Below the pieces are notes generated by a model. The model did not search any database. It was not told the DNA's origin and was given only the letters and a program-made list of their open reading frames with translations. From Pseudomonas gozinkensis (GTDB taxonomy: Bacteria; Pseudomonadota; Gammaproteobacteria; Pseudomonadales; Pseudomonadaceae): 64,000 bases of DNA. Numbering within the stretch: position 1 is the stretch's first letter; each line of letters opens with the position of its first letter. Positions 1 through 11,198 of the stretch are shown piece after piece. The stretch covers positions 1,080,501 to 1,144,500 of the forward strand of contig NZ_CP062253.1 of the NCBI RefSeq assembly GCF_014863585.1, written 5' to 3'. The position numbers and the translations under genes are program-made.

Positions 1-9
1 AGCGTTGGT

Positions 10-729
10 TTATTCGTGATGCGGTTCGCCCAGGAACGTCAACGAACTGAACAACCCCCTGCTGTTCACTTCAGCACTGTCCTTCACCGGCACTTCCACC
101 TGCGCCGCAATCACATTCAACCCTTCATTACGCACCAGCACCTGCGCGCGACCGTCCTTGTCGGTTTCAGTGCTCAAGGTATTCGGCGCGCTGCGGTAAT
201 CACCGATCAACTTCACGCCCGCTGCCGGTTTGCCATCGATCAATACTCGCACCGGCAATGATTTCCCCGGGCCAACGTTCAGCGGATCGACCTCTGGCAG
301 GATCAGCAATTTGATCTGATCCAGTTTCGGCAACTTCGCCCCCGGCTGGTAAATCGCCAGACTGTATTTGAAGGTCTCCGTCGCCTCGACAGCCCCTGGC
401 ACTTCGCTGCGCCCCTTGTTGATCCACTTCTTGTCAGACGTCTGCGCCCACATGCCGTTGTTCAGCGCAACGGCCATTACCGCAGGCGACCTCAAGGGTT
501 TCAAGCGGGCGTGATCCGCGAGGCGTTCAACGCTGACCGGAATCATTTTGCCGCTCGCGTCATAAGCCCACGCGCCGCCGATCTTCTGCGCCTTGAACGC
601 GTTATCTTCGGCGCCGTGGCCATAGACCACTTCGATATTGCCGCGGCGTTGCTCAGTCCACAGGCCATGCGCCGAGACCTGGCCGGCGAACAGCGCGGCG
701 AAGAGTACAAGGGTTTTGCCGTATTGCAT
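10..729 (-). CDS. DUF4198 periplasmic protein, partner of TonB receptor
   Basis: The protein has 239 residues. A Sec-type signal peptide is visible (hydrophobic run at about residues 5-17, likely cleavage after VSA), so the mature protein is periplasmic. Members of DUF4198 sit next to TonB-dependent receptors and metal importers and are thought to handle a metal ion; this is family knowledge, not proven here. Histidines lie at both ends of the mature chain (HGLW and YGHG near the start, EPHHE at the end), which suits metal contact. The second half (about 145-225) looks like an Ig-like beta domain. The gene follows the TonB receptor by 12 bases on the same strand, so the two are probably one transcript under the palindrome at 2846-2888. 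The substrate cannot be read from the sequence. Confidence 0.85.
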   Translation of the reverse strand: MQYGKTLVLFAALFAGQVSAHGLWTEQRRGNIEVVYGHGAEDNAFKAQKIGGAWAYDASGKMIPVSVERLADHARLKPLRSPAVMAVALNNGMWAQTSDKKWINKGRSEVPGAVEATETFKYSLAIYQPGAKLPKLDQIKLLILPEVDPLNVGPGKSLPVRVLIDGKPAAGVKLIGDYRSAPNTLSTETDKDGRAQVLVRNEGLNVIAAQVEVPVKDSAEVNSRGLFSSLTFLGEPHHE

Positions 730-741
730 GGTGACGTCCTT

Positions 742-2847
742 TTACAGGTTGAGTGTCAGGCTGACGGTGAAATTGCGCGGCTCGCCGGGGTTGACCCAGT
801 AGTTGCTGTAGGAGCGCTCGTAATATTTTTCGTCGAAGAGGTTGTTCAGATTCAGACCGACCGTGACGTTGTCGCTGGCCTTGTAATGGGCCAGCAGGTC
901 GACGGTGTGATAGGCCGGCAATTCGAAATCGCCACCGGCTTCACCGGAGCGGTCGCCGACGTAGGTGAACGCGGCGCCTACGTCCGAGCCGCGCAGATGG
1001 CCAACCTGAAATTCATAGACCCCAAGCAGGCTGCCGCTGCGCTTGGCTACGCCGAGGATGCGGCTGCCAGTGGGAATCACCACGTCGCCTTGGGTCACTT
1101 CGGCATCGATCCAGGCGAAGGCGCCTATGACCCGCACCGCGTCGGTCACTTGCCCGGTCACTTGCAGGTCGAAACCGCGACTGCGCGCCTTGCCCATGGC
1201 GCGGCTGTTGTCGGTGGCCGGGTCGAGGGCGAGAACGTTTTCCTTGTCGATGTGGAAGAAGGCGAGGGTGCTGCTCAGGCGTTCGTCGAACAGTTCGTTC
1301 TTGATGCCGACTTCGTAACCGACACCCTCTTCGGGGTCGAAGGATTTGCCAGAGGCGTCGAGACCGTTGTTCGGTTTGAATGAGGTCGAGGCGTTGGCGA
1401 ATACGCCGGTGTTCGGCGTCAGTTGATAGAGCAGACCAGCGCGTTGGGTGAGGGCGTCGTGACGCTGGCTGCTCCTGGCGTTACGGCTGTGGTCGTCGAT
1501 GCGCTGGTCGAAATGCTCGAAACGTGCGCCGATCATGCCGCGCAGTTTGTCGGTGAAGACAATCTGATCCTGCAGGTTCAACGCGTGGCTTTCGACGTGT
1601 TCGAAAAAATCCGTGCCCGAGCGAGCGCCGTTGGGTTTCGGCTGGCCGTAGATCGGTTTGTAGATGTCGATGGCGTAAGGCCCGCCGGCAATGGTGGTGA
1701 CGCGCTCGTTCTTGCGGAAGTTTTCGTATTCGCTGCCGATCAGCAGTTCGTGCTGCCACGGGCCGAGGTCGAACAGGCCGCGCAGTTCCAGTTGCGTGAT
1801 GCTGTCGTGCCAGTTGGTATCGCGTTCGCGATAGCGGCGGTTGACGGTGTGGCCGTCGGCGTTCAACGGGCGGTTTTCGGAAGCGTCGCCCCAGAGTTTG
1901 CCTTCCTTGTAATGGCTGGCCAGACGCAGCTTCCAGTTGTCGTTGAGATGATGTTCGAGGGTCGCTTGCAGCAAGTTGTTGTGGTTATCGATGTTGCCGT
2001 CGTTGGGCTCGCCGAGAAAGGTCGAGCGCGAGACGCCGCTCCACGTGTTGTTCGGTGCGACGATGCCACGGTCGAAAGTGGAGTTGTGGCGGACGATTTC
2101 GCTTTCCACCAGCAGCGATGTGTCCGGGTTCAGTTGCCAGCTGATTGAGGGCGCGACGAATACCCGGTGGCTGTCGACGTGATCGCGGAAGCTGTGGTTG
2201 TCCTCTACGGCAAGGTTGATTCGTGAGAGCACATTGTTCTGATCATCCAGCGGCGTGTTGACGTCGAGTGCGGTGCGATAGCGATCCCAACTGCCGGCGC
2301 TGGTTTGCAGGGTGGTGAAGGCTTCCGGCTGCGGCTTTTTGGTGACGATGTTCACCGTGCCACCGGGATCGCCCCGGCCATAAAGACTCGCTGCCGGGCC
2401 CTTGAGCACTTCGATGCGCTCGACATTGGCGGTATCCGGCGTGCTGGGATAACCCCGGTTGGCGCTGAAACCGTCCTTGTAAAATTCGGAGGTGGTAAAG
2501 CCGCGCACGCTGTACTCGTAGAGCGTCAGGCCTCCGAAGTTGTTCTGCTTCGACACGCCGCCAGCAAAATCCAGTGCGCGCTCGACGCTGGTGCTGCCCA
2601 GGTCCTTGAGCACGCTGGCGGGTACCACGCTGATCGCTTGGGGAATATCACGAATCGCTGTATCGGTTTTGGTCGCGCTGGAGGAACGTGTTGCGCGATA
2701 ACCCTTGACCGGGCCTGTCGGTGACTCGTAGTCGGAAATGACGCTGATGGCGTCGAGTTCGAGTGGGGTGGGTTCTTCGGCGAAGGCTGGATCGACCAGC
2801 AAACCGAGACTCAGGCCGAGGAGGGAGGCCTTTGTTCGAGACGACAT
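742..2847 (-). CDS. TonB-dependent siderophore/metal receptor
   Basis: This is an outer-membrane active transporter of 701 residues. It has a signal peptide (to about residue 24), then a plug domain with the usual features (IRDIPQAISVVP, VERIEVLKGPAASLYGRGDPGG, NIVTKKP at about 70-180), then a C-terminal beta-barrel ending in the aromatic-rich VSLTLNL strand. There is no N-terminal STN signalling domain and no sigma/anti-sigma pair beside it, so control is unlike the two receptors at 53-64 kb. An upstream TTG at 2862 is in frame, but ATG at 2847 gives the normal signal peptide. The sequence resembles siderophore receptors. The DUF4198 partner and the operator-like palindrome also allow metal-chelate uptake. 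The ligand is unknown. Confidence 0.9.
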   Translation of the reverse strand: MSSRTKASLLGLSLGLLVDPAFAEEPTPLELDAISVISDYESPTGPVKGYRATRSSSATKTDTAIRDIPQAISVVPASVLKDLGSTSVERALDFAGGVSKQNNFGGLTLYEYSVRGFTTSEFYKDGFSANRGYPSTPDTANVERIEVLKGPAASLYGRGDPGGTVNIVTKKPQPEAFTTLQTSAGSWDRYRTALDVNTPLDDQNNVLSRINLAVEDNHSFRDHVDSHRVFVAPSISWQLNPDTSLLVESEIVRHNSTFDRGIVAPNNTWSGVSRSTFLGEPNDGNIDNHNNLLQATLEHHLNDNWKLRLASHYKEGKLWGDASENRPLNADGHTVNRRYRERDTNWHDSITQLELRGLFDLGPWQHELLIGSEYENFRKNERVTTIAGGPYAIDIYKPIYGQPKPNGARSGTDFFEHVESHALNLQDQIVFTDKLRGMIGARFEHFDQRIDDHSRNARSSQRHDALTQRAGLLYQLTPNTGVFANASTSFKPNNGLDASGKSFDPEEGVGYEVGIKNELFDERLSSTLAFFHIDKENVLALDPATDNSRAMGKARSRGFDLQVTGQVTDAVRVIGAFAWIDAEVTQGDVVIPTGSRILGVAKRSGSLLGVYEFQVGHLRGSDVGAAFTYVGDRSGEAGGDFELPAYHTVDLLAHYKASDNVTVGLNLNNLFDEKYYERSYSNYWVNPGEPRNFTVSLTLNL

Positions 2848-2888
2848 GTTATGTTGTTCCAATTGTCATAATTGAAACAATATAACAT
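2846..2888 (-). promoter_or_regulatory. 43-base inverted repeat, probable operator of the TonB receptor gene
   Basis: Two 21-base arms (2846-2866 and 2868-2888) around one central base match at 18 of 21 positions. Each arm begins ATGTTAT and continues TTGTT-CAATT. The repeat begins inside the receptor start codon and spans the leader, so a bound repressor would block transcription or translation start. The outer TGTTAT resembles half of a Zur box but the arm is not a full Zur site. The regulator is not identified. Confidence 0.6.
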
Positions 2889-2935
2889 GCCTGTTGAGAA
2901 TGTCTTTTATTCGTGCCCCTGGCGCGAACGAAGTT

Positions 2936-4093
<1,158 letters not shown>

Positions 4094-4196
4094 TAAGCAC
4101 GTCCTGGAAAAGTTGCAGGCGGGGTCAGACCGCCCATAATGTCGCGCATTATACGAGGCCGCGCGCGCCTCTGAACGGGATTTTCAGGAGTCTTTC

Positions 4197-4955
4197 ATGG
4201 CCGTTGCCCTCAGTACCCTGGTCGAAGAAGCCGACCGTTACCTCGGCAGTGCGAAAATTGCCGATTATTGCCCCAACGGCCTGCAGGTCGAGGGCCGTCC
4301 GCAGGTGATGCGCATCGTCAGTGGCGTTACCGCCAGTCAGGCGTTGCTCGATGCCGCCGTCGAGGCCGACGCCGATCTGGTGCTGGTGCATCACGGTTAT
4401 TTCTGGAAGGGCGAGAACCCGTGCATTACCGGGATGAAGCAGCGCCGATTGAAGACGCTGCTCAAGCACGATATCAGTCTGCTCGGTTATCACCTGCCGC
4501 TGGATCTGCACCCGGACGTCGGCAACAACGTGCAACTGGCCCGTCAGTTGGATATCACCGTCGAAGGGCCGCTGGATCCGGATAATCTGAAGATCGTCGG
4601 TCTGGTCGGTTCCCTGAGCGAACCGATGACCCCGCGTGACTTCGCCCGCAAGGTGCAGGAGGTCATGGGTCGTGAACCGCTGCTGGTCGAAGGCAGCGCG
4701 ATGATCCGTCGGGTTGGCTGGTGCACCGGTGGCGGTCAGGGTTACATCGACAATGCGATCGCGGCCGGTGTCGATCTGTTCCTCAGTGGCGAAGCCTCCG
4801 AGCAGACGTTCCACAGCGCCCGGGAAAACGACATCAGCTTCATCGCCGCCGGTCACCATGCCACCGAACGCTATGGTGTGCAGGCGCTGGGTGACTATCT
4901 GGCGAAGCGCTTTGCCCTGGAGCATATCTTCATCGACTGCCCGAATCCGATCTGA
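4197..4955 (+). CDS. Nif3-like dinuclear metal centre protein (YbgI family)
   Basis: The 252-residue protein matches the Nif3/YbgI family along its length. Such proteins form hexameric toroids with a two-metal site. Several have been linked to GTP cyclohydrolase-I-type-2 or hydrolase activity, but the cellular role is unsettled. Metal-binding histidines expected for the family are visible (VHHGYFWKG near 62-70, GYHLPLD near 98-104, AAGHHATERYG near 218-228). The start is backed by AGGAG just upstream (4184-4188). The place beside algW and cysD is the usual Pseudomonas arrangement. Confidence 0.9.
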   Translation: MAVALSTLVEEADRYLGSAKIADYCPNGLQVEGRPQVMRIVSGVTASQALLDAAVEADADLVLVHHGYFWKGENPCITGMKQRRLKTLLKHDISLLGYHLPLDLHPDVGNNVQLARQLDITVEGPLDPDNLKIVGLVGSLSEPMTPRDFARKVQEVMGREPLLVEGSAMIRRVGWCTGGGQGYIDNAIAAGVDLFLSGEASEQTFHSARENDISFIAAGHHATERYGVQALGDYLAKRFALEHIFIDCPNPI

Positions 4956-5104
4956 CTTTTCCTTCAAGAGAACCCGAACGGGCAGGCATATTCATATACC
5001 CTTTCGATCTAGTTGGCGTCCTGATTAGAAGGGGGCGCTGTGCTAGGATTCCCCGCTCGAACACGGCCCGCTGGCCGTTCATAAGAAAGCTTTCGTGAGT
5101 AGCC

Positions 5105-6022
5105 ATGGTCGACAAACTGACGCATCTGAAACAGCTGGAGGCGGAAAGCATCCACATCATCCGCGAGGTGGCCGCCGAGTTCGACAACCCGGTGATGCTG
5201 TACTCCATCGGTAAAGACTCCGCCGTGATGCTGCATCTGGCACGCAAGGCGTTCTTCCCGGGCAAACTGCCGTTTCCGGTGATGCACGTCGACACCCGCT
5301 GGAAATTCCAGGAAATGTACAAGTTCCGCGACAAGATGGTCGAAGAGCTTGGCCTGGACCTCATCACTCACATCAACCCCGATGGCGTGGCGCAGAACAT
5401 CAACCCGTTCACCCACGGCAGCGCCAAGCACACCGACATCATGAAGACCGAGGGCCTGAAGCAGGCACTCGACAAGCATGGTTTCGACGCAGCTTTCGGT
5501 GGTGCCCGTCGCGATGAAGAGAAGTCCCGCGCCAAGGAGCGCGTCTACTCGTTCCGCGACAGCAAACACCGCTGGGACCCGAAGAATCAGCGTCCCGAGC
5601 TGTGGAACGTCTACAACGGCAAGGTCAACAAGGGCGAATCCATTCGTGTGTTCCCGTTGTCGAACTGGACCGAGCTGGACATCTGGCAGTACATCTACCT
5701 CGAGGGCATCCCGATCGTGCCGCTGTACTTCGCCGCCGAACGCGAAGTGATCGAGAAGAACGGCACGCTGATCATGATCGACGACGAGCGCATCCTCGAG
5801 CACCTGTCTGATGAAGACAAAGCGCGCATCGTCAAAAAGAAAGTGCGTTTCCGTACCCTTGGCTGCTACCCGTTGACGGGCGCGGTGGAGTCCGAGGCCG
5901 AAAGCCTGACGGACATCATTCAGGAAATGCTCCTGACGCGAACTTCCGAGCGCCAGGGCCGGGTCATCGACCACGATGGCGCAGGCTCGATGGAAGACAA
6001 GAAACGTCAGGGTTATTTCTAA
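5105..6022 (+). CDS. cysD: Sulfate adenylyltransferase subunit 2 (CysD)
   Basis: The protein has 305 residues. CysD is the catalytic ATP sulfurylase subunit. It makes adenosine 5'-phosphosulfate from sulfate and ATP in the cytoplasm, driven by GTP hydrolysis on CysN. The PP-loop SIGKDS is at residues 34-39, and the family regions [15 protein letters not shown] (about 136-150) and [12 protein letters not shown] (about 250-262) are intact. The gene is followed after 9 bases by cysNC, so the two form one operon. No clear promoter was read in the 149-base gap upstream. CysB control under sulfur limitation is expected from relatives only. Confidence 0.97.
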   Translation: MVDKLTHLKQLEAESIHIIREVAAEFDNPVMLYSIGKDSAVMLHLARKAFFPGKLPFPVMHVDTRWKFQEMYKFRDKMVEELGLDLITHINPDGVAQNINPFTHGSAKHTDIMKTEGLKQALDKHGFDAAFGGARRDEEKSRAKERVYSFRDSKHRWDPKNQRPELWNVYNGKVNKGESIRVFPLSNWTELDIWQYIYLEGIPIVPLYFAAEREVIEKNGTLIMIDDERILEHLSDEDKARIVKKKVRFRTLGCYPLTGAVESEAESLTDIIQEMLLTRTSERQGRVIDHDGAGSMEDKKRQGYF

Positions 6023-6031
6023 GGGGTTGTC

Positions 6032-7930
6032 ATGTCGCACGCATCTGATTTGATCAGCGAGGACATCCTCGCCTACCTGGGCCAGCACGAACGTAAAGAG
6101 CTGCTGCGCTTTCTGACCTGCGGTAATGTCGATGACGGCAAGAGCACCCTGATCGGGCGCCTGCTGCACGACTCGAAGATGATCTACGAAGATCACCTCG
6201 AAGCCATCACCCGCGATTCGAAAAAAGTCGGCACCACCGGTGACGACATCGACCTGGCATTGCTGGTCGACGGTCTGCAGGCCGAGCGTGAGCAGGGCAT
6301 CACCATCGATGTCGCCTACCGCTATTTCTCCACCGCCAAGCGCAAATTCATCATCGCCGACACCCCCGGCCATGAGCAGTACACCCGCAACATGGCCACG
6401 GGTGCGTCCACCTGTGACCTGGCGATCATCCTGGTCGACGCCCGTTACGGCGTACAGACCCAGACCCGTCGCCACAGCTTCATCGCCTCGTTGCTGGGCA
6501 TCAAGCATATCGTTGTCGCCATCAACAAGATGGACCTCAAGGGCTTCGATCAGGGCGTGTTCGAGTCGATCAAGGCCGACTACCTGAAGTTCGCCGAAGG
6601 CTTGAAAATGAAGCCGACGAGCATGCACTTCGTGCCGATGTCCGCTCTGAAGGGCGACAATGTGGTGAACAAGTCCGAGCGCTCGCCGTGGTACACCGGC
6701 CAGTCGCTGATGGAAATTCTCGAGACCGTGGAAGTGGCGGGCGATCGCAACTTCACCGATCTGCGTTTCCCGGTGCAGTACGTCAACCGTCCGAACCTGA
6801 ACTTCCGCGGTTTCGCCGGCACTCTGGCCAGCGGCATCGTCAAGAAGGGCGACGAAGTCGTGGTCCTGCCGTCGGGCAAGAGCAGCCGCGTGAAATCCAT
6901 CGTCACCTTCGAAGGTGAACTGGAACACGCAGGCCCGGGTCAGGCGGTGACGCTGACCATGGAAGACGAAATCGACATCTCCCGTGGCGACCTGCTGGTT
7001 CACGCCGACAACGTTCCGCCGGTCACCGACAGCTTCGAAGCGATGCTGGTGTGGATGGCTGAAGAGCCGATGCTGCCGGGCAAGAAATACGACATTAAAC
7101 GCGCCACCAGTTACGTGCCGGGCTCCATTGCCAGCATCGTCAACAAGGTCGACGTCAACACGCTCGAAGAGGGCCCGGCGAGCGCGTTGCAGCTCAACGA
7201 AATCGGCAAGGTGAAGATTGCGCTCGACGCGCCGATCGCCCTCGACGGTTACGACAGCAACCGCACCACCGGCGCGTTCATCGTCATCGACCGTTTGACC
7301 AACGGCACCGTCGGCGCCGGCATGATCGTCGCTCAGCCGGTGACCCATGGCACGGCTACGCACCACGGTAAGCAGGCCCATGTAGCGACCGAAGAACGCG
7401 CTCAGCGTTTCGGCCAGCAACCGGCCACCGTACTGTTCAGCGGCCTGTCGGGCGCTGGTAAGAGCACGCTGGCCTATGCGGTCGAGCGCAAGCTGTTCGA
7501 CCTTGGTCGTGCGGTGTTTGTACTCGACGGTCAGAACCTGCGTCACGATCTCAACAAAGGTCTGCCGCAGGATCGTGCCGGCCGCACCGAAAACTGGCGT
7601 CGTGCCGCGCACGTGGCTCGTCAGTTCAACGAAGCCGGCCTGCTGACGCTTGCTGCGTTCGTGGCGCCGAGTGCCGAAGGCCGTGAGCAGGCCAAGGAAC
7701 TGATTGGTAAGGAGCGTTTGCTGACGGTCTATGTCCAGGCTTCGCCGACCGTGTGCGCCGAGCGTGATCCGCAAGGTCTGTACGCTGCCGGTGGCGACAA
7801 CATTCCGGGCGAGTCCTTCCCGTACGATGTGCCGCTGGACGCCGATCTGGTGGTCGACACCCAGTCGCTGTCGCTGGATGAAAGCGTCAAGCAAGTGCTG
7901 GATCTGCTGCGCAAGCGTGGCGCGATCTAA
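6032..7930 (+). CDS. cysNC: Bifunctional sulfate adenylyltransferase subunit 1 / APS kinase (CysNC)
   Basis: This 632-residue fusion holds the GTPase subunit of ATP sulfurylase and APS kinase in one chain, so it takes sulfate to PAPS with CysD. The GTPase part has G1 GNVDDGKS (31-38), G3 DTPGH near residue 110 and G4 NKMD near 166, then EF-Tu-like barrel domains. The APS kinase part begins near residue 450 with P-loop GLSGAGKST at about 471-479 and [10 protein letters not shown] downstream. The fused form is normal in Pseudomonas, whereas E. coli has separate cysN and cysC. It is followed by a strong terminator. Confidence 0.97.
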   Translation: MSHASDLISEDILAYLGQHERKELLRFLTCGNVDDGKSTLIGRLLHDSKMIYEDHLEAITRDSKKVGTTGDDIDLALLVDGLQAEREQGITIDVAYRYFSTAKRKFIIADTPGHEQYTRNMATGASTCDLAIILVDARYGVQTQTRRHSFIASLLGIKHIVVAINKMDLKGFDQGVFESIKADYLKFAEGLKMKPTSMHFVPMSALKGDNVVNKSERSPWYTGQSLMEILETVEVAGDRNFTDLRFPVQYVNRPNLNFRGFAGTLASGIVKKGDEVVVLPSGKSSRVKSIVTFEGELEHAGPGQAVTLTMEDEIDISRGDLLVHADNVPPVTDSFEAMLVWMAEEPMLPGKKYDIKRATSYVPGSIASIVNKVDVNTLEEGPASALQLNEIGKVKIALDAPIALDGYDSNRTTGAFIVIDRLTNGTVGAGMIVAQPVTHGTATHHGKQAHVATEERAQRFGQQPATVLFSGLSGAGKSTLAYAVERKLFDLGRAVFVLDGQNLRHDLNKGLPQDRAGRTENWRRAAHVARQFNEAGLLTLAAFVAPSAEGREQAKELIGKERLLTVYVQASPTVCAERDPQGLYAAGGDNIPGESFPYDVPLDADLVVDTQSLSLDESVKQVLDLLRKRGAI

Positions 7931-7946
7931 GCGCTGAGCAGAAGTG

Positions 7947-7983
7947 AAAAACCCGCCGATGAGTGATCATCGGCGGGTTTTTT
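7947..7983 (+). terminator. Rho-independent terminator of cysD-cysNC
   Basis: The 12-base stem ACCCGCCGATGA / TCATCGGCGGGT with a GTGA loop is followed by a run of T and preceded by a run of A. It lies 16 bases after the cysNC stop codon. Confidence 0.95.
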
Positions 7984-7992
7984 ATTGGGCTG

Positions 7993-8104
7993 TGATCGTT
8001 CCCACTCTCTGCGTGGGAATGCCTCATTGGACGCTCCGCGTCCGCTTCGGCAGGGACGCAGAGCGTCCCGGGCTACATTCCCACGCAGAGCGTGGGAACG
8101 ATCA
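7993..8104. repeat. Interspersed palindromic element (GTTCCCACGC type)
   Basis: The 112-base element is an overall inverted repeat. It opens TGATCGTTCCCAC and closes with the reverse complement GTGGGAACGATCA, with inner hairpins built on CACGCAGAGCGTG and GGACGCAGAGCGTCC-like cores. A half copy lies at 55516-55565. It sits between the cysNC terminator and the convergent acyltransferase stop, a typical non-coding landing place. Confidence 0.8.
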
Positions 8105-8128
8105 GTGCCTCGACGTGTGGACGATCAC

Positions 8129-9034
8129 TTAGCGGCGATCCGGATACTCGCGGTGCATCTGCGCAAGCAGCGCATCCTTGTCCTGCCACAGCTGATTGAT
8201 CCAGCCCTGGAATTGCAGGCGGTATTCGCCGTCCTGGTCGTAGTTCTTGCCGATGAACTGCGGCGGGATCTTCAATTCTTCAAAGTGCACCACTACGTCC
8301 CGCACATTGCCGCACAGCAGATGCCAGAAACCAGGGCGCCCGCCGGGGTAGTGGATGGTCACGTTGACGATCGATTCCAGCTGTTCGCCCATCGCATCCA
8401 GCACGAACGCAATGCCGCCGGCCTTGGGCTTGAGCAGGTATTTGAACGGTGATTGTTGCTGCGCATGCTTGCCTTCGGTGAAGCGTGTGCCTTCGACGAA
8501 GTTGAAGATGCCTACCGGGTTGTCGCGGAATTTCGCGCAGGTCTTGCGGGTGGTTTCCAGGTCCTTGCCTTTCTTTTCCGGGTGCTTTTCCAGGTACGCT
8601 TTCGAATAGCGCTTCATGAACGGAAAGCCCAGGGTCCACCACGCCAGACCGATCACCGGCACCCAGATCAGTTCCTGCTTGAGGAAGAACTTCAGCGGCT
8701 GAATGCGGCGGTTGAGCACGTATTGCAGCACCAGAATGTCAACCCAGCTCTGGTGGTTGCTGGTGATCAGGTATGAGTGTTGATAGTCCAGGCCTTGCAG
8801 ACCGCTGAGGTGCCAGCGGGTGCGGCGCACCAGGTTCATCCAGCCCTTGTTGTTGCTGATCCAGGCTTCGTGGGTGTGGCTCATCAGCCAGCGCGAGGCA
8901 CGGCGTGCGAGGTCGAGCGGCAGCACTTTGATCAGCGCCACGAGAAACAGGAACGAGCACAGCAGAATGGTGTTCAGCGCCAGCAACAGCGCCGCGATCA
9001 CGCCGCGCAGAGGGGCAGGTAGAAAAGCCAGCAT
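8129..9034 (-). CDS. 1-acylglycerol-3-phosphate acyltransferase family protein (PlsC/YihG-like)
   Basis: The 301-residue membrane acyltransferase has an N-terminal hydrophobic segment (about 10-38). Acyltransferase motif I is NHQSWVD (His94, Asp99) and motif III is FVEGTRFTEG (Glu181 to Arg184). The family moves acyl chains from acyl-CoA or acyl-ACP to lysophosphatidate-like acceptors at the inner membrane. Length and flanks match the YihG-type subgroup, which adjusts phospholipid acyl composition rather than being the essential PlsC; this is inference. The gene begins 4 bases after the pta stop codon, so the two are co-transcribed. Confidence 0.88.
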   Translation of the reverse strand: MLAFLPAPLRGVIAALLLALNTILLCSFLFLVALIKVLPLDLARRASRWLMSHTHEAWISNNKGWMNLVRRTRWHLSGLQGLDYQHSYLITSNHQSWVDILVLQYVLNRRIQPLKFFLKQELIWVPVIGLAWWTLGFPFMKRYSKAYLEKHPEKKGKDLETTRKTCAKFRDNPVGIFNFVEGTRFTEGKHAQQQSPFKYLLKPKAGGIAFVLDAMGEQLESIVNVTIHYPGGRPGFWHLLCGNVRDVVVHFEELKIPPQFIGKNYDQDGEYRLQFQGWINQLWQDKDALLAQMHREYPDRR

Positions 9035-9038
9035 CGGG

Positions 9039-11138
9039 TCAGATATCCAGAGGTCGGTTGGCAGCCTGAATCGCGGTCAGGGCGATGGTGTAGACGATGT
9101 CGTCGACCTGCGCGCCGCGCGGCAGATCGTTCACCGGTTTGCGCAGGCCTTGCAGCATCGGGCCGAGGCTGACGCAATCGGCGCTGCGCTGCACGGCTTT
9201 GTGCGTGGTGTTGCCGGTGTTCAGGTCGGGGAACACGAACACCGTGGCGCGACCGGCCACCTGGCTGTTCGGCGCCAGTTGCCGGGCCACGGTTTCGTTG
9301 GCAGCAGCGTCGTACTGCAACGGCCCGTCGATCAGCAGCGAGTGTTGTTGTTCGTGGGCGAGCAGGGTGGCCTCGCGGACTTTCTCGACTTCTTCGCCGG
9401 TGGCCGATTCGCCGCTGGAGTAGCTGATCATCGCCACGCGCGGAGTGATGCCGAACGCGGCGGCCGAGTCGGCGCTTTGCAGGGCGATCTCGGCCAGTTC
9501 GCTGGCGCTCGGATGCGGGTTCATCACGCAGTCGCCGTAGACCAGCACTTCCTCGGGGAACAGCATGAAAAACACCGACGACACCAGCGTGCAGCCCGGT
9601 GCCGTCTTGATCAGTTGCAAGGCCGGGCGGATGGTGTTGGCGGTGGTGTTGATGACGCCGGACACCAGACCGTCCACCTCATCGAGCGCCAGCATCATGG
9701 TGCCGATCACCACGGTGTCTTCCAGTTGCTGTTCGGCCATCGGCGCGTTGAGGCTTTTGCTCTTGCGCAGGGCGACCATCGGTTCGACGTAACGCTCGCG
9801 AATCAGGTCCGGATCGAGGATTTCCAGCCCCGGTGGCAACACGATGCCCTGGGCCCGAGCCACGGCTTCGACGTCTGCCGGTTTGGCCAGCAGCACGCAA
9901 CGGGCGATCCCGCGCTCCTGACAGATCGCCGCCGCCTGCACGGTGAACGGCTCACTGCCTTCGGGCAGGACGATACGTTTGTTGGCGGCTTGGGCGCGTT
10001 GAATCAATTGATAACGGAACACCGCCGGCGACAGGCGCATTTCCCGTGGTGTGCCGCAACGCTGGTGCAGCCATTTGGCATCCAAGTGGCTGGCGACGAA
10101 GTCGGTGATGATCTCCGCGCGTTCGCGGTCATCGACGGGAATTTCCTTGTTCAAGCCGTTGAGCAGGTTGGCGGTGTCGTAGGAACCGGTGCTCACCGAC
10201 AGTACCGGCAGACCGGCCTGCAGCGCACCACGGCACAGGTCCATGATGCGCGGGTCCGGCAAGGTGTCGCTGGTCAGCAGCAGGCCGGCCAGCGGTACGC
10301 CGTTGATGGCTGCGAGGCTGACGGCGAGGATGATGTCGTCACGATCGCCGGGGGTCACCACCAGTACGCCAGGCTTGAGCAGATCCACGGTGTTGCGCAT
10401 GGTGCGCGCGCAAATGATGGTTTTGGTCATGCGCCGGGTTTCGTAGTCGCCGGCGTTGAGCACCTGGGCGCCCATCAGGTCGGCGACGTCGCGGGTGCGC
10501 GGGGCGTTGAGTTCCGGCTGGAACGGAATGCAGCCGAGCAGACGGAAGTCACCGCTGCGCAGCAATGGCGAATGCTCTTTCAGACGCGCGGCGAAGGCGT
10601 CCATGCTCTCGTCGGTCTTGACCTTGTTGAGAATCACGCCGAGGACTTTCGGGTCTTTCGGCCCCCCGAACAATTGCGCCTGCAACTCGACGCGGCCGGA
10701 CAGTTCGGTCAGCACTTCGTTTTCCGGGGCCGAGACCAGTATCACCTCGGCATCCAGGCTCTTGGCCAGGTGCAGGTTGACCCGCGCGGCATAGCTGGCG
10801 CTGCGGGTCGGCACCATACCTTCAACGACCAGCACGTCTTTGCCGATGGCGGCCTGCTGGTAGAGGGTGATGATTTCTTCGAGTAACTCGTCAAGCTGAC
10901 CGTCGCCGAGCATCCGCTCGACGTGGGCCAGGCCCAATGGCTGCGGCGGCTTCAGGCCGTGGGTGCGGGCCACCAGTTCAGTGGAACGCTCAGGGCCGGT
11001 GTCGCCCGGATGCGGCTGGGCAATCGGTTTGAAGAAACCGACTTTCAGCCCGGCCCGCTCCAGCGTACGCACCAGCCCGAGGCTGATGGAGGTCAGACCC
11101 ACACCAAAGTCGGTGGGCGCGATAAAAAAAGTTTGCAT
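9039..11138 (-). CDS. pta: Phosphate acetyltransferase
   Basis: The 699-residue enzyme of the long type interconverts acetyl-CoA and acetyl phosphate. The N-terminal third is a BioD-like P-loop-family domain, followed by a DRTGG domain (about 215-330) and the catalytic PTA domain (about 370-699; motifs such as RIVLPEGSEPFTVQAA and FPDLNTGNTTHKAVQRSA). ATG at 11138 is preceded by a GAGAAT-like weak site. The acetate kinase gene, which I recall next to pta in P. aeruginosa, is not present on either side, so acetyl phosphate disposal must be encoded elsewhere. The acyltransferase gene follows after 4 bases. Confidence 0.95.
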   Translation of the reverse strand: MQTFFIAPTDFGVGLTSISLGLVRTLERAGLKVGFFKPIAQPHPGDTGPERSTELVARTHGLKPPQPLGLAHVERMLGDGQLDELLEEIITLYQQAAIGKDVLVVEGMVPTRSASYAARVNLHLAKSLDAEVILVSAPENEVLTELSGRVELQAQLFGGPKDPKVLGVILNKVKTDESMDAFAARLKEHSPLLRSGDFRLLGCIPFQPELNAPRTRDVADLMGAQVLNAGDYETRRMTKTIICARTMRNTVDLLKPGVLVVTPGDRDDIILAVSLAAINGVPLAGLLLTSDTLPDPRIMDLCRGALQAGLPVLSVSTGSYDTANLLNGLNKEIPVDDRERAEIITDFVASHLDAKWLHQRCGTPREMRLSPAVFRYQLIQRAQAANKRIVLPEGSEPFTVQAAAICQERGIARCVLLAKPADVEAVARAQGIVLPPGLEILDPDLIRERYVEPMVALRKSKSLNAPMAEQQLEDTVVIGTMMLALDEVDGLVSGVINTTANTIRPALQLIKTAPGCTLVSSVFFMLFPEEVLVYGDCVMNPHPSASELAEIALQSADSAAAFGITPRVAMISYSSGESATGEEVEKVREATLLAHEQQHSLLIDGPLQYDAAANETVARQLAPNSQVAGRATVFVFPDLNTGNTTHKAVQRSADCVSLGPMLQGLRKPVNDLPRGAQVDDIVYTIALTAIQAANRPLDI

Positions 11139-11198
11139 GCGGATTCTCTAAGGGTGCATGGCAATGGCGATCGTCTCTGTGTGCCGATCTGCCGAAAT

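Noticed and set aside
5009..7894. Minus-strand open frame of 961 codons opposite cysD and cysNC
   Set aside because: It is antisense to two unmistakable genes, arises from G+C-rich codon use, and its translation shows no family features.
8820..10886. Plus-strand open frame of 688 codons opposite pta
   Set aside because: Shadow of pta with low-complexity His/Gln/Arg-rich translation.
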